From an uncultured Micrococcales bacterium (GTDB taxonomy: Bacteria; Actinomycetota; Actinomycetes; Actinomycetales; Microbacteriaceae): a stretch of DNA of 34,765 nt. The stretch covers positions 1 to 34,765 of the forward strand of contig CAIYTL010000215.1 of NCBI GenBank assembly GCA_903929105.1, written 5' to 3'. Position numbers and translations under genes: made by a program. Of this stretch, positions 21,929 through 31,799 are shown piece after piece; the first letter of the stretch is position 1, and every line of letters begins with the position of its first letter. Below the pieces are notes generated by a model, which searched no databases, was not told the origin of the DNA, and was given only the letters and a program-made list of their open reading frames with translations.

Positions 21929-22621
21929 TTGAAAAAGAAGGTTTTTGCACGTCAGATTGCCGCCGAGTTTATTGGCACAGCAGTTTTTCTAACCGCAATC
22001 GTCGGTGTTACTGAAAACACCGCCTCGCCGTTCGGCAGCATTGCGGCACCAGTAGCTCTTGGTTTGATGATTTTGCTTTTGGGTGACATCAGCGGCGCGC
22101 ACTTCAACCCGGCAGTCACCTTATTCTTCTTTTCTCGTCGCGAAATCAGCGGGGCACAGTTTGGCGGCTACATTGCCGGTCAGTTGCTCGGAAGCGTGGC
22201 CGGTGTCGCACTGGGCTCAACGATTTGGAACAAAGGCGCTGGCCTAACCGTGAACACCGGAAGCCTGCTGTCGACACCAGCGGTTATCGTCAGCGAGGTC
22301 GTTGCCACCGCCGGTTTGGTTTGGTTGATTGCAAAGCTCGCTAGCTCTGGCCAGGGCAACCTGATTGCTCCAACAGTTGCAGCTTGGGTTTTTGCGGCCG
22401 GCACATTCACCAGCACTCACGCGATCGCTAACCCAGCAGTGACCTTCGGCCGCTTCTTCACCTCTTCAGGAGCAGGCGTCGAAGTGAACATTGGCATTGA
22501 GCTAATGCTCGCGCAGTTCGGCGGATCGCTTTTGGCTTTGATTTTAATCACCTTGTTGCAAGGGGCGGGCAAGACTTCAAGCAAAGCTAAGAAGGCACGC
22601 AAGGCAGCTAGCAAAAAATAA
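21929..22621 (+). CDS. MIP-family aquaporin-like channel with NPA-V second motif
   Basis: The 230-residue protein has six helices and both MIP motifs: AHFNPAVTL (N60-A62) and IANPAVTFGRFF (N168-A170). In water and glycerol channels the second NPA is followed by arginine, part of the selectivity filter; here it is valine (V171). That suggests a wider or less polar pore and substrates other than plain water, as I recall for arsenic-linked AqpS-type channels. No arsenic genes are seen apart from an ArsR-type regulator 0.8 kb away. The TTG start has GAAAGG 8 nt upstream. The C-terminal tail is lysine-rich. Confidence 0.88.
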   Translation: MKKKVFARQIAAEFIGTAVFLTAIVGVTENTASPFGSIAAPVALGLMILLLGDISGAHFNPAVTLFFFSRREISGAQFGGYIAGQLLGSVAGVALGSTIWNKGAGLTVNTGSLLSTPAVIVSEVVATAGLVWLIAKLASSGQGNLIAPTVAAWVFAAGTFTSTHAIANPAVTFGRFFTSSGAGVEVNIGIELMLAQFGGSLLALILITLLQGAGKTSSKAKKARKAASKK

Positions 22622-22654
22622 GTTTTGCTTTTTAGGTGCTTTGAATCTAAATAG

Positions 22655-22682
22655 TTGCAATAATAACTTCAACATTTATAGG
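22655..22682 (+). promoter_or_regulatory. Putative promoter of the TetR-family gene
   Basis: TTGCAA (22655-22660) and TATAGG (22677-22682) are 16 nt apart in an AT-rich 98-nt gap. A strong GAGGAGG ribosome-binding site follows before the GTG at 22720, so this gene is leadered, unlike many neighbours. Confidence 0.35.
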
Positions 22683-22719
22683 CGCTTAGCCCATCGCAAC
22701 AAGTGAGGAGGCCTAGTCA

Positions 22720-23352
22720 GTGACGATTAGAAAAGCCACACCACAGCCGGTGCAGTCTCGGGCGCGTGACACAGTCGACTCTGTCATTCAGGTGACTAAC
22801 GAGGCGCTAAAAGCTGGCGGCGAAGCAGCCGTGCGCATTCAAGAAATCTCAGCCACAAGCCACGTTTCGGTTGGATCGATTTATCACCACTTTGGCGACC
22901 GCGAAGGATTGATTCGCGCAACCTACGTTCATAACTTTTCATCTGCAATCGCCGAAGACATTCAGCGTGCAAAACGTTGGTGGCAAAACATTCACAATGC
23001 CAGCGAGCTAGCAACCCACCGCGTTGAGATGGAAGAGTTTCTTAACTCGCACTTCGAACACCAATCGCCGTTAGAGCGGGCCGCGATTATCGGCAACTCC
23101 GTGGGCCGCCCGTTGCTTCGTGAAAGCCTTGCCGAAGTTCAACACAAACTTACCGATGAGCTAACCGAGGTTATGCAAATGCTTCAAGACCGAGGCATCT
23201 TGCGCAGCGCCTTAAAACCGCGAGCTGTTGCGGTGATGATTTTGGGAATGCTTTTCGGTCGCGTCGTGGCAATGCTCGACAATGACCCGGTTGACCAGCG
23301 CTCTTGGAACGACGCCATGCTCGCCGCGTTCAGCGGGTTTTTTACCGCTTAA
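22720..23352 (+). CDS. TetR/AcrR-family transcriptional regulator
   Basis: The 210-residue protein has an N-terminal helix-turn-helix ending in the TetR signature HVSVGSIYHHFGDREGLIRATY (about residues 48-69). A longer helical ligand-binding domain of no recognised subclass follows. The GTG start is supported by GAGGAGG upstream. Its target and ligand are unknown. The preceding aquaporin and SOUL genes are candidates, but no clear operator repeat was found. It converges on the ArsR-type gene, with 29 nt between the stops and no hairpin. Confidence 0.9.
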   Translation: MTIRKATPQPVQSRARDTVDSVIQVTNEALKAGGEAAVRIQEISATSHVSVGSIYHHFGDREGLIRATYVHNFSSAIAEDIQRAKRWWQNIHNASELATHRVEMEEFLNSHFEHQSPLERAAIIGNSVGRPLLRESLAEVQHKLTDELTEVMQMLQDRGILRSALKPRAVAVMILGMLFGRVVAMLDNDPVDQRSWNDAMLAAFSGFFTA

Positions 23353-23381
23353 ACAGGGCGCAAAACGATTGGCAAAAGTCT

Positions 23382-23987
23382 TTAGTCAGACTCTGGGCCC
23401 TGGTTCTTAAAGCGACTCTTAGCTGCCTTCAAACCTTCATCAAGTTTGGCTTTAGCAGTCGCTGCCGCCTCGCGAGCCGACTTTTCAGCGGCAAACCTGG
23501 CATCTGCCATGCGGCGCCCAAGATCGCGGCCAAGTTTTTCTTCGTCAATCTTTTCGAGAACCTGCTCGTTAATCTGGTCACCAAGCCAATCAACTGATTC
23601 AGCAACCCACGAACCCAGACTCTCGCCTGCTTCGCCAAACTTCACTGCCAGTTTCGATTCGATAGCGGTGACCACGGTCTTAGCGGTGATGTCAGCCTCT
23701 GGCTTGGCCGCATTCTTGGGCTTGGTTGAAGTGGCATCGACAGAGTTGAGAAAAGCGGTGACTTCACCAAGCGGGCCGGCGTTGAGCGAATACTTGCGGG
23801 TTTGACCGGCGCTTTCAACGCTGACCAAGTTTAGGTCGCGCAAGGTCTTGAGATGCTTCGAAACAGTCGGTTGACCCTCGCCCGTCAGTGCTACCAGCTC
23901 GCTAACTGTAAGCCCAGGGGTCTTGGCCAGTGCGCCAAGAATTTGGCGACGGGTGGCATCTGAAATCGCATTGAAAATATCGCTCAT
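23382..23987 (-). CDS. ArsR-type winged-helix regulator with long C-terminal extension
   Basis: Residues 1-70 of 201 form an ArsR-like winged helix (ISDATRRQILGALA, then PTVSKHLKTLRDLNLVSVE). The remaining 130 residues are unusual for ArsR proteins of about 100-120. A linker is followed by an acidic amphipathic region (WVAESVDWLGDQINEQVLEKI) and a highly charged Ala/Lys/Glu helix that may form a coiled coil. There are no cysteines, so a typical metal site is absent. The ATG lies 6 nt after TAATCT, which overlaps the proC stop codon, so the gene probably has its own promoter despite lying 9 nt after proC. Confidence 0.85.
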   Translation of the reverse strand: MSDIFNAISDATRRQILGALAKTPGLTVSELVALTGEGQPTVSKHLKTLRDLNLVSVESAGQTRKYSLNAGPLGEVTAFLNSVDATSTKPKNAAKPEADITAKTVVTAIESKLAVKFGEAGESLGSWVAESVDWLGDQINEQVLEKIDEEKLGRDLGRRMADARFAAEKSAREAAATAKAKLDEGLKAAKSRFKNQGPESD

Positions 23988-23993
23988 GGCTTT

Positions 23994-23999
23994 AGATTA
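23994..23999 (-). promoter_or_regulatory. Leaderless -10 hexamer of the ArsR-type gene
   Basis: On the minus strand TAATCT is followed by 6 nt (AAAGCC) and the ATG at 23987. The hexamer includes the TAA stop codon of proC. Confidence 0.45.
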
Positions 24000-24830
24000 T
24001 CGGTTGCCGTTGGCAATTTCACGAGCACGGGCTAATGCGGCAGCCGTAGCTGCTTCAAACGTGGTCTGCAGCTTTGCGGCTTCGAGCGCTGAAATGGCGC
24101 GCTCGGTGGTGCCGTTGGGGCTGGTGACTTGGCGACGCAGCTCGGCGGGAGTTTTCTGACTTGCCTCGAGCAACAGGCTTGCACCTAAAAATGTTTCGTT
24201 GACCATAAGCGAGGCCTGCTCTGCACTGAAGCCCATCGCCTGCGCTGCCAGCGTGAACTGTTCAATCAAATAAAAGACATATGCCGGCCCGCTGCCGCTA
24301 ATGGTGCTGAGTGCGTCAATCTGAGTCTCGTCGACGGTGATGGTTTGGCCTACAGTCTCGAACAAGGCAACTGCTGTTTCGAGGTTTGCTTTAGATGCTC
24401 GGCTGCCCGCCGCCAAACCGGTAACGGCGCGGCCGACAATAGCTGGCGTGTTCGGCATGGCACGAACCACCGCCACATCTTCTGGCGTGACGGCCTGCAT
24501 GGCCTCGGTCGTGATGCCCGCAGCCACGCTGATAACCAAGGCATTGTCATCAAGGTTGTCGGCCACACCAGCAAGAGTTTCTGTGACATAAGCGGGTTTG
24601 ACAGCGATCAGCACCACGTCGGCGCCGGCGACCGCCATTTGGTTTGCATCGTCGCCATTTTCAATCGCAAAAGAAAGCACACCAAACTCGGCGTTGAGCG
24701 CGTCGGCGCTGGCATCGCTCTGAGTTGTAACGGTGATGTTGGCTGCGTCAAAACCTGATTTGATCAGCCCAGCCAAAATCGCTTTGCCCATCGAGCCGGT
24801 GCCAAGAATCGCAAGTCTTTGAATATTCAC
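23997..24830 (-). CDS. proC: Pyrroline-5-carboxylate reductase ProC
   Basis: The 277-residue enzyme reduces pyrroline-5-carboxylate to proline with NAD(P)H. The Rossmann motif LAILGTGSMGKAILAGL starts at residue 6. The C-terminal dimer domain has the P5CR signature SGSGPAYVFYLIEQFTLAAQ, followed by ELRRQVTSPNGTTERAI. The GTG start at 24830 lies 6 nt after TAGACT. It is divergent from radA. Other proline genes (proA, proB) are not in the window. Confidence 0.95.
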   Translation of the reverse strand: MNIQRLAILGTGSMGKAILAGLIKSGFDAANITVTTQSDASADALNAEFGVLSFAIENGDDANQMAVAGADVVLIAVKPAYVTETLAGVADNLDDNALVISVAAGITTEAMQAVTPEDVAVVRAMPNTPAIVGRAVTGLAAGSRASKANLETAVALFETVGQTITVDETQIDALSTISGSGPAYVFYLIEQFTLAAQAMGFSAEQASLMVNETFLGASLLLEASQKTPAELRRQVTSPNGTTERAISALEAAKLQTTFEAATAAALARAREIANGNR

Positions 24831-24836
24831 AAGTCA

Positions 24837-24842
24837 AGTCTA
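24837..24842 (-). promoter_or_regulatory. Leaderless -10 hexamer of proC
   Basis: On the minus strand TAGACT is followed by 6 nt (TGACTT) and the GTG at 24830. No ribosome-binding site is visible. Confidence 0.5.
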
Positions 24843-24909
24843 AAGCGAGCCAAGTTTGTCTGCGGTGGCGTGTAACTTTGAAACAAACTCTTCACCCCAC
24901 GGAGGCCCC

Positions 24910-26241
24910 ATGGCTAGCGCCAAAAACAAAAACGATTTTGCTTGCACCGAATGCGGCTGGAGCACAATCAAGTGGGCTGGTCGTTGTGGCGAGTGTCAAT
25001 CTTGGGGCACCGTTCAACCTGTCGGCGCTGCCACTGGAGTCGCGGCAAAGCGGGTTGCACCCGTTGCTATAGCGCCATCAAGCGCAGCAAAACCAATCAC
25101 CGAAGTGAGCACCATTCAAGCCTCAAACCAATCGACGGGCGTGGGCGAGTTTGACCGTGTTTTGGGTGGCGGTCTAGTTGCAGGCGCAGTGGTTTTGCTT
25201 TCGGGCGAACCGGGTGTCGGCAAGTCAACGCTGTTGCTTTCAGTGGCCGCCAAAGCTGCTGCGCGCGGTCTAAAAGTGCTTTATGTTAGCGGCGAAGAGT
25301 CGGTTGGGCAGATCAAGTTGCGTGCCGAGCGCACCGGCGGCCTCGAGCCACTGCTTTATCTGGCAGCCGAGACTGACTTAGCAACAGTGCTTGGTCAGAT
25401 CGATGAGGTAGCACCTGATCTTTTGGTTGTCGACTCGGTTCAGACGATTGCCTCGGCTGAAATCGAAGGCGCGGCGGGCATGCCGAGCCAAATTCGTGAG
25501 GTTGCGAGCAACATCATCAAAGTGGCAAAAGAACGAGCGCTGTCAGTGCTGCTGGTTGGCCACGTAACCAAAGACGGCACCATCGCCGGCCCAAGAGTGC
25601 TCGAGCACTTGGTCGACGTAGTTTGCCACTTTGAAGGCGACCGCCAAACTTCGCTGCGCTTTGTTCGATGCCAAAAGAACCGCTTTGGCCCAACCGACGA
25701 AGTGGGTTGTTTCGAAATGACCGGTGATGGCATCGCTGAAGTGCCAGACCCCAGTGGCCTATTTTTGAGCCGTGGCGACACCCCTGTTTCAGGCACCTGT
25801 GTGACAGTAACCATCGAAGGCCGAAGGCCCATGATTGCTGAAGTTCAGGCTCTTGTGGTCAAGTCTTCGGCACCTCAGCCAAGGCGAGTGGTCAACGGCG
25901 TTGACGCCTCGCGCGTTTCGATGCTGCTCGCAGTGCTTGAGCGCCGCGCAGGCCTTCGACTGAGCGAACACGAAGTCTATGTGTCAACTGTTGGCGGTGT
26001 GCGCCTGAGCGAGCCTGCAGCCGACTTGGCAATCGCTTTGGCTATTGCCTCGGCCATGCAAGACAAGCCAATCGCGCATAACCTGGCTGCTTTTGGCGAG
26101 ATCAGCCTCGCCGGCGAGATTCGCGCTGTTACCGGCGCTAAGATTCGTCAGGCAGAGGCCGACCGCTTGGGCTTTGCACGTGGCATTGATAGTTCGGTGG
26201 GCAACCTGCGCGCTGCCTTAGCACTGGGTTTGAACTGGTAA
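24910..26241 (+). CDS. radA: DNA repair protein RadA
   Basis: RadA is a RecA-like branch-migration helicase in recombinational repair. From the ATG at 24910 it has 443 residues. It begins with a C4 zinc finger (C12, C15, C26, C29), then Walker A GEPGVGKST (about 99-107), the RadA-specific KNRFG (256-260), and a C-terminal Lon-protease-like domain without evident protease function. GGAGG sits 4 nt upstream of this ATG. An upstream in-frame start 54 nt earlier would bury it and add an unconserved leader. It is divergent from proC and converges on the next gene with a 3-nt gap. Confidence 0.95.
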   Translation: MASAKNKNDFACTECGWSTIKWAGRCGECQSWGTVQPVGAATGVAAKRVAPVAIAPSSAAKPITEVSTIQASNQSTGVGEFDRVLGGGLVAGAVVLLSGEPGVGKSTLLLSVAAKAAARGLKVLYVSGEESVGQIKLRAERTGGLEPLLYLAAETDLATVLGQIDEVAPDLLVVDSVQTIASAEIEGAAGMPSQIREVASNIIKVAKERALSVLLVGHVTKDGTIAGPRVLEHLVDVVCHFEGDRQTSLRFVRCQKNRFGPTDEVGCFEMTGDGIAEVPDPSGLFLSRGDTPVSGTCVTVTIEGRRPMIAEVQALVVKSSAPQPRRVVNGVDASRVSMLLAVLERRAGLRLSEHEVYVSTVGGVRLSEPAADLAIALAIASAMQDKPIAHNLAAFGEISLAGEIRAVTGAKIRQAEADRLGFARGIDSSVGNLRAALALGLNW

Positions 26242-26244
26242 CTT

Positions 26245-26877
26245 CTAACGAAGAATGAAGGCGCCTTGGGTTTTATCGCTCAGCACGCCAGCCACCGAAA
26301 CACTTAGGTGAAAGGTTGCTCCCCCGGCCGGAACAACAGCTTGGCCCGAGGCCGCGTTGCAGCCGGTGGTTGACGAACGCACGCGATCCCACGAGGTCGG
26401 TTGGCTGTTCAAAGTTTGGCCGACTTTGATGACCATGGTCTTGTCAAAAGTGTCGCTGCGATCACAGTCTTTCGAGCTCCAATAAATCTCAGAGCCGCTG
26501 GTGACGGTCAAAAACTGCTGCGCGCTGCCAACGTTGAAACTGCAATCTACCGCACCGATGTTTTTGAGCGAAAAGCCAAAATATGGCGTTTCGGTCGGGC
26601 CAAAGCTCTGCCTAGGGTCAGTCAAAGTCTTATCGGTGACGATTGGCTTGACTGCGATGGCACCCGGGGCGCAAGGCTCACCTGCACCCGCAGTTGCGGC
26701 TGCAGTTAAAGTTGGGTTGCCTTTTGCAACGCCTGCTGAATGATTGATGCCATTGGCTAACGAGGCAATGCCCCAAATAATGGCAATGACCAGCACCAGC
26801 AAAAATCCACAGCCAATTTGGCGTCGACGATAAACCTGCTTAGGCAGTGGTCGGCGGTTTTGGTTTTGGTTGCTCAC
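26245..26877 (-). CDS. Membrane-anchored hypothetical protein
   Basis: I do not recognise a named family. The 210-residue protein has a short basic cytoplasmic N terminus, one transmembrane helix at about residues 23-43 (CGFLLVLVIAIIWGIASLAN), a low-complexity Ala/Thr/Gly linker, and an exported beta-rich domain. Four cysteines in that domain (in EPCAPG, VDCSF, KDCDR and TGCNA) could form two disulfides. The layout recalls DUF4232-like or Ig-like surface domains. The start is GTG 26877. It lies between radA (convergent) and the GNAT gene, 21 nt after the latter's stop. Confidence 0.7.
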   Translation of the reverse strand: MSNQNQNRRPLPKQVYRRRQIGCGFLLVLVIAIIWGIASLANGINHSAGVAKGNPTLTAAATAGAGEPCAPGAIAVKPIVTDKTLTDPRQSFGPTETPYFGFSLKNIGAVDCSFNVGSAQQFLTVTSGSEIYWSSKDCDRSDTFDKTMVIKVGQTLNSQPTSWDRVRSSTTGCNAASGQAVVPAGGATFHLSVSVAGVLSDKTQGAFILR

Positions 26878-26898
26878 AGGGCTATTAAAGCAGTGAGC

Positions 26899-27399
26899 CT
26901 AAAGAAGCTTGAGCATTCGAGTGTTACCCAGCGTGTTTTGTTTCACGCGAGCAAGATCAAGAAACTCTGCGATGCCCTCGTCGTTTGATCGAACCATCTC
27001 GGCGAAAGTGTCTTCGTCAACCGGGGTGTCAGCAATCGGCTCGAAACCGTGACGGCCAAAAAACTCGGTTTCAAAAGTCAGGCAAAATATGCGCTTGATG
27101 CCCAGCTCGGCGGCTCGTGCAAAAAGCGCCTCAATAATGATGTGGCCGATGCCCTTGCCCTGCAGGTTAGTGTCGATTACTACACTGCGAATCTCGGCAA
27201 GGTCTTGCCACATAACGTGCAAAGCCCCGCAACCGACAACCACATCGTTTTCGTCAACAGCCAAGATCATCTCTTGAACCTGTTCATACATTTCAACTTT
27301 TTCGCGGCCGAGCAAAACACTGCGATCGACCCAAGGTTGGCGCAAAGCGTGCACTGCTGGAATGTCAGTGGCCCTGGCCGGTCGAACCTGATAAGTCAT
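26899..27399 (-). CDS. GNAT amino-acid N-acetyltransferase (ArgA-type)
   Basis: The 166-residue single-domain GNAT has the acetyl-CoA-binding motif IRSVVIDTNLQGKGIGHIII (QGKGIG near residues 82-87) and a C-terminal TFETEFFGRHGFEPI typical of ArgA-like acetyltransferases. It resembles the short actinobacterial glutamate N-acetyltransferase represented by M. tuberculosis Rv2747, so it may start arginine synthesis; substrate specificity is inferred. There is no amino-acid kinase domain as in classical ArgA. The ATG is 6 nt after TAACAT. A strong hairpin upstream separates it from clpC. Confidence 0.82.
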   Translation of the reverse strand: MTYQVRPARATDIPAVHALRQPWVDRSVLLGREKVEMYEQVQEMILAVDENDVVVGCGALHVMWQDLAEIRSVVIDTNLQGKGIGHIIIEALFARAAELGIKRIFCLTFETEFFGRHGFEPIADTPVDEDTFAEMVRSNDEGIAEFLDLARVKQNTLGNTRMLKLL

Positions 27400-27405
27400 A
27401 AAGCA

Positions 27406-27411
27406 ATGTTA
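27406..27411 (-). promoter_or_regulatory. Leaderless -10 hexamer of the ArgA-type gene
   Basis: On the minus strand TAACAT is followed by 6 nt (TGCTTT) and the ATG at 27399. It lies just past the clpC terminator, as expected for a new transcription unit. Confidence 0.45.
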
Positions 27412-27427
27412 CCGATGGCAAACGCAC

Positions 27428-27454
27428 GAAACCCCCGCGCTGGGCGGGGGTTTC
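27428..27454 (-). terminator. Hairpin terminator after clpC
   Basis: GAAACCCCCGC pairs perfectly with GCGGGGGTTTC across a 5-nt loop. It lies 46 nt past the clpC stop and ends the long leftward run that starts with the fol genes. The U tract is weak (TTTC), so termination may be imperfect. Confidence 0.75.
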
Positions 27455-27499
27455 GATTAACGCTTGTTAGCTTTTAGGTAACTTTGCCAGAACAGCGAC

Positions 27500-29965
<2,466 letters not shown>

Positions 29966-30047
29966 GTTTACTCCTTGCCCAAAACGGGTCGACAAACGAG
30001 TTGCCTATTAGAGATGTTAGAGAATCAGCAAGCCCTTGTGGGCGTTG

Positions 30048-30063
30048 TTCGCCCTAGGGTGAA
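30048..30063. promoter_or_regulatory. 16-bp palindrome upstream of clpC
   Basis: TTCGCCCTAGGGTGAA is palindromic at 7 of 8 positions and centred on CTAG, in the 102-nt gap before clpC. Actinobacterial clp genes are often controlled by ClgR, whose sites contain spaced CGC/GCG halves. This repeat has similar ends but a different spacing, so it may be a divergent ClgR-type site or another operator. It has no U tract, so it is a poor terminator. Confidence 0.35.
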
Positions 30064-30067
30064 ATTG

Positions 30068-30286
30068 CTACTTATTTTTTAATATGGATGCTTCGCCTTC
30101 GGCGGCAACCGCTTTGGCGGCTTCGAACTTTGCAGTTTCTTCGGCTTCGATTTTGGCGTAGACCTTGCGCTCAGTGCGGTCTGCTCGAATGATCGAACGC
30201 ATTACCACCCAGAAAATTCCGCCGACCAAAATCGGTGGAGTTAGCGCGAGCAGAACATCCCACGCGGTTTTTAAAAAGTCAGCCAT
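30068..30286 (-). CDS. Small single-pass membrane protein between lysS and clpC
   Basis: The 72-residue protein has one hydrophobic helix at about residues 9-30 (VLLALTPPILVGGIFWVVM), then RADRTERKVYAKIEAEE and an Ala/Glu/Lys-rich helical tail. I do not know its function. It begins 2 nt after the lysS stop and is therefore in the same transcript. In other actinobacteria lsr2 can occupy this place; this protein is not Lsr2, as it lacks that family's basic dimerisation and AT-hook-like regions. Confidence 0.75.
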   Translation of the reverse strand: MADFLKTAWDVLLALTPPILVGGIFWVVMRSIIRADRTERKVYAKIEAEETAKFEAAKAVAAEGEASILKNK

Positions 30287-30288
30287 GA

Positions 30289-31788
30289 CTATTTCACCAG
30301 CGGGAACATGATGGTTTCGCGAATGCCCAAACCGGTGAGGCTCATGAGCAGTCGGTCAATGCCCATGCCCATGCCACCAGACGGCGGCATGCCAAACTCG
30401 AGGGCTTTCAAAAAGTCTTCGTCGAGCTTCATGGCCTCAGGGTCGCCAGCTGCGGCCAAGGTCACCTGTTCGATAAAGCGTGCGCGCTGAATCACTGGGT
30501 CGACAAGTTCGCTATAGCCGGTGGCTTGTTCGTAGCCGCGAATGTAGAGGTCCCACTTTTCAACCACGCCAGACTTGCTGCGGTGGTCGCGGGTGAGCGG
30601 CGATGTGTCCACCGGAAAATCAATTACGAAAGTCGGTTTGACCAGGTTGGTTTTTACAAAGTGTTCCCAAAGCTCTTCAACATATTTGCCGTGCAACGGG
30701 TGGTCGATTTCGATGTCAACTTTGGCTGCCAACGCTTTGAGCTCAGCAATTGGAGTCTCAGGCGTGATGTGCACGCCGGCGGCCTCGCTGAGCGACTCGA
30801 ACATCGAAATGCGTGGCCACGAACCCGACAGGTCGTTGATCTCGCCGCCTTCGAGTTCGACTTGGTGGGTGCCGAAGACATCCATGGCCGCATTTTGAAT
30901 CAACGACTGGGTTAGGTCGGCGATTGTGTTGTAGTCACCATAGGCTTCGTATGCCTCGAGCATTGCAAACTCAGGCGAGTGAGTGCGGTCGGCACCTTCG
31001 TTGCGAAAGTTTCGGTTGATTTCAAAAACGCGGTCGATGCCACCGACAACGGCGCGCTTCAAGAACAGCTCGGGTGCAATGCGAAGGAACAGCTCAGTGT
31101 CAAAAGCGTTGCTGTGAGTTTTGAACGGGCGGGCGCTAGCACCACCGTGAATGGTCTGCAGCATCGGGGTTTCAACTTCGATGTAGCTGCGAGCGTCAAA
31201 AGTTCGGCGCAGCGATTTCATCACGTTGGCACGAATCTGAACAACTTCGCGGGCACGGTCGCGCACGATTAGGTCAACATAGCGGTGGCGAACTCTATAT
31301 TCTTCGCCAAGTACGTTGTGCAGGTTTGGCCGCGGGCGAATGGTCTTAGCGGCCATCTTCCACTCGCTAACAAGCACGCTCAACTCGCCGCGTTTTGAGG
31401 TAATAACTTCGCCAGTGACAAACAGGTGGTCACCAAGGTCGACAAGTTCTTTGTAACTATCGAGCGCGACTTCGCCAACTTTGTCGAGGCTAAGCATCGC
31501 CTGAATGCGCTGACCTGAGCCGGCCTGAAGCGTGGCAAAACAGAGCTTGCCGGTGTTGCGTTGAAAGACGATGCGGCCGGCAATCGAAACGGTGTCACCC
31601 GTGGCAACGTCGATCTCAAGGTCAGGGTAGGCAGCGCGAACCTGCTCGATGGTGTGTGTGATTGGCAAGCTCACCGGGTAGGCATCGCCCTCGGCAATCA
31701 GGCGCTCACGCTTAGCCAAACGAATCGCGATCTGCTCGGGCAGGTCGGTTTCTTCGCCTTCAGGGCTCAAGTTGAGTTCGTCGTTCAT
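30289..31788 (-). CDS. lysS: Lysyl-tRNA synthetase, class II
   Basis: The 499-residue enzyme charges tRNA-Lys. It has an N-terminal OB-fold (SIAGRIVFQRNTGKLCFATL) and class II catalytic core. Motif 2 is NFRNEGADRTHSPEFAMLEAYEAY, and motif 3 is PPSGGMGMGIDRLLMSLTG near the C terminus. The ATG at 31788 is chosen because AAGGAG lies 6 nt before it; an in-frame TTG 15 nt earlier would include that site. It follows panC by 11 nt and precedes the small membrane protein by 2 nt. Confidence 0.96.
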   Translation of the reverse strand: MNDELNLSPEGEETDLPEQIAIRLAKRERLIAEGDAYPVSLPITHTIEQVRAAYPDLEIDVATGDTVSIAGRIVFQRNTGKLCFATLQAGSGQRIQAMLSLDKVGEVALDSYKELVDLGDHLFVTGEVITSKRGELSVLVSEWKMAAKTIRPRPNLHNVLGEEYRVRHRYVDLIVRDRAREVVQIRANVMKSLRRTFDARSYIEVETPMLQTIHGGASARPFKTHSNAFDTELFLRIAPELFLKRAVVGGIDRVFEINRNFRNEGADRTHSPEFAMLEAYEAYGDYNTIADLTQSLIQNAAMDVFGTHQVELEGGEINDLSGSWPRISMFESLSEAAGVHITPETPIAELKALAAKVDIEIDHPLHGKYVEELWEHFVKTNLVKPTFVIDFPVDTSPLTRDHRSKSGVVEKWDLYIRGYEQATGYSELVDPVIQRARFIEQVTLAAAGDPEAMKLDEDFLKALEFGMPPSGGMGMGIDRLLMSLTGLGIRETIMFPLVK

Positions 31789-31799
31789 GACGGGCTCCT

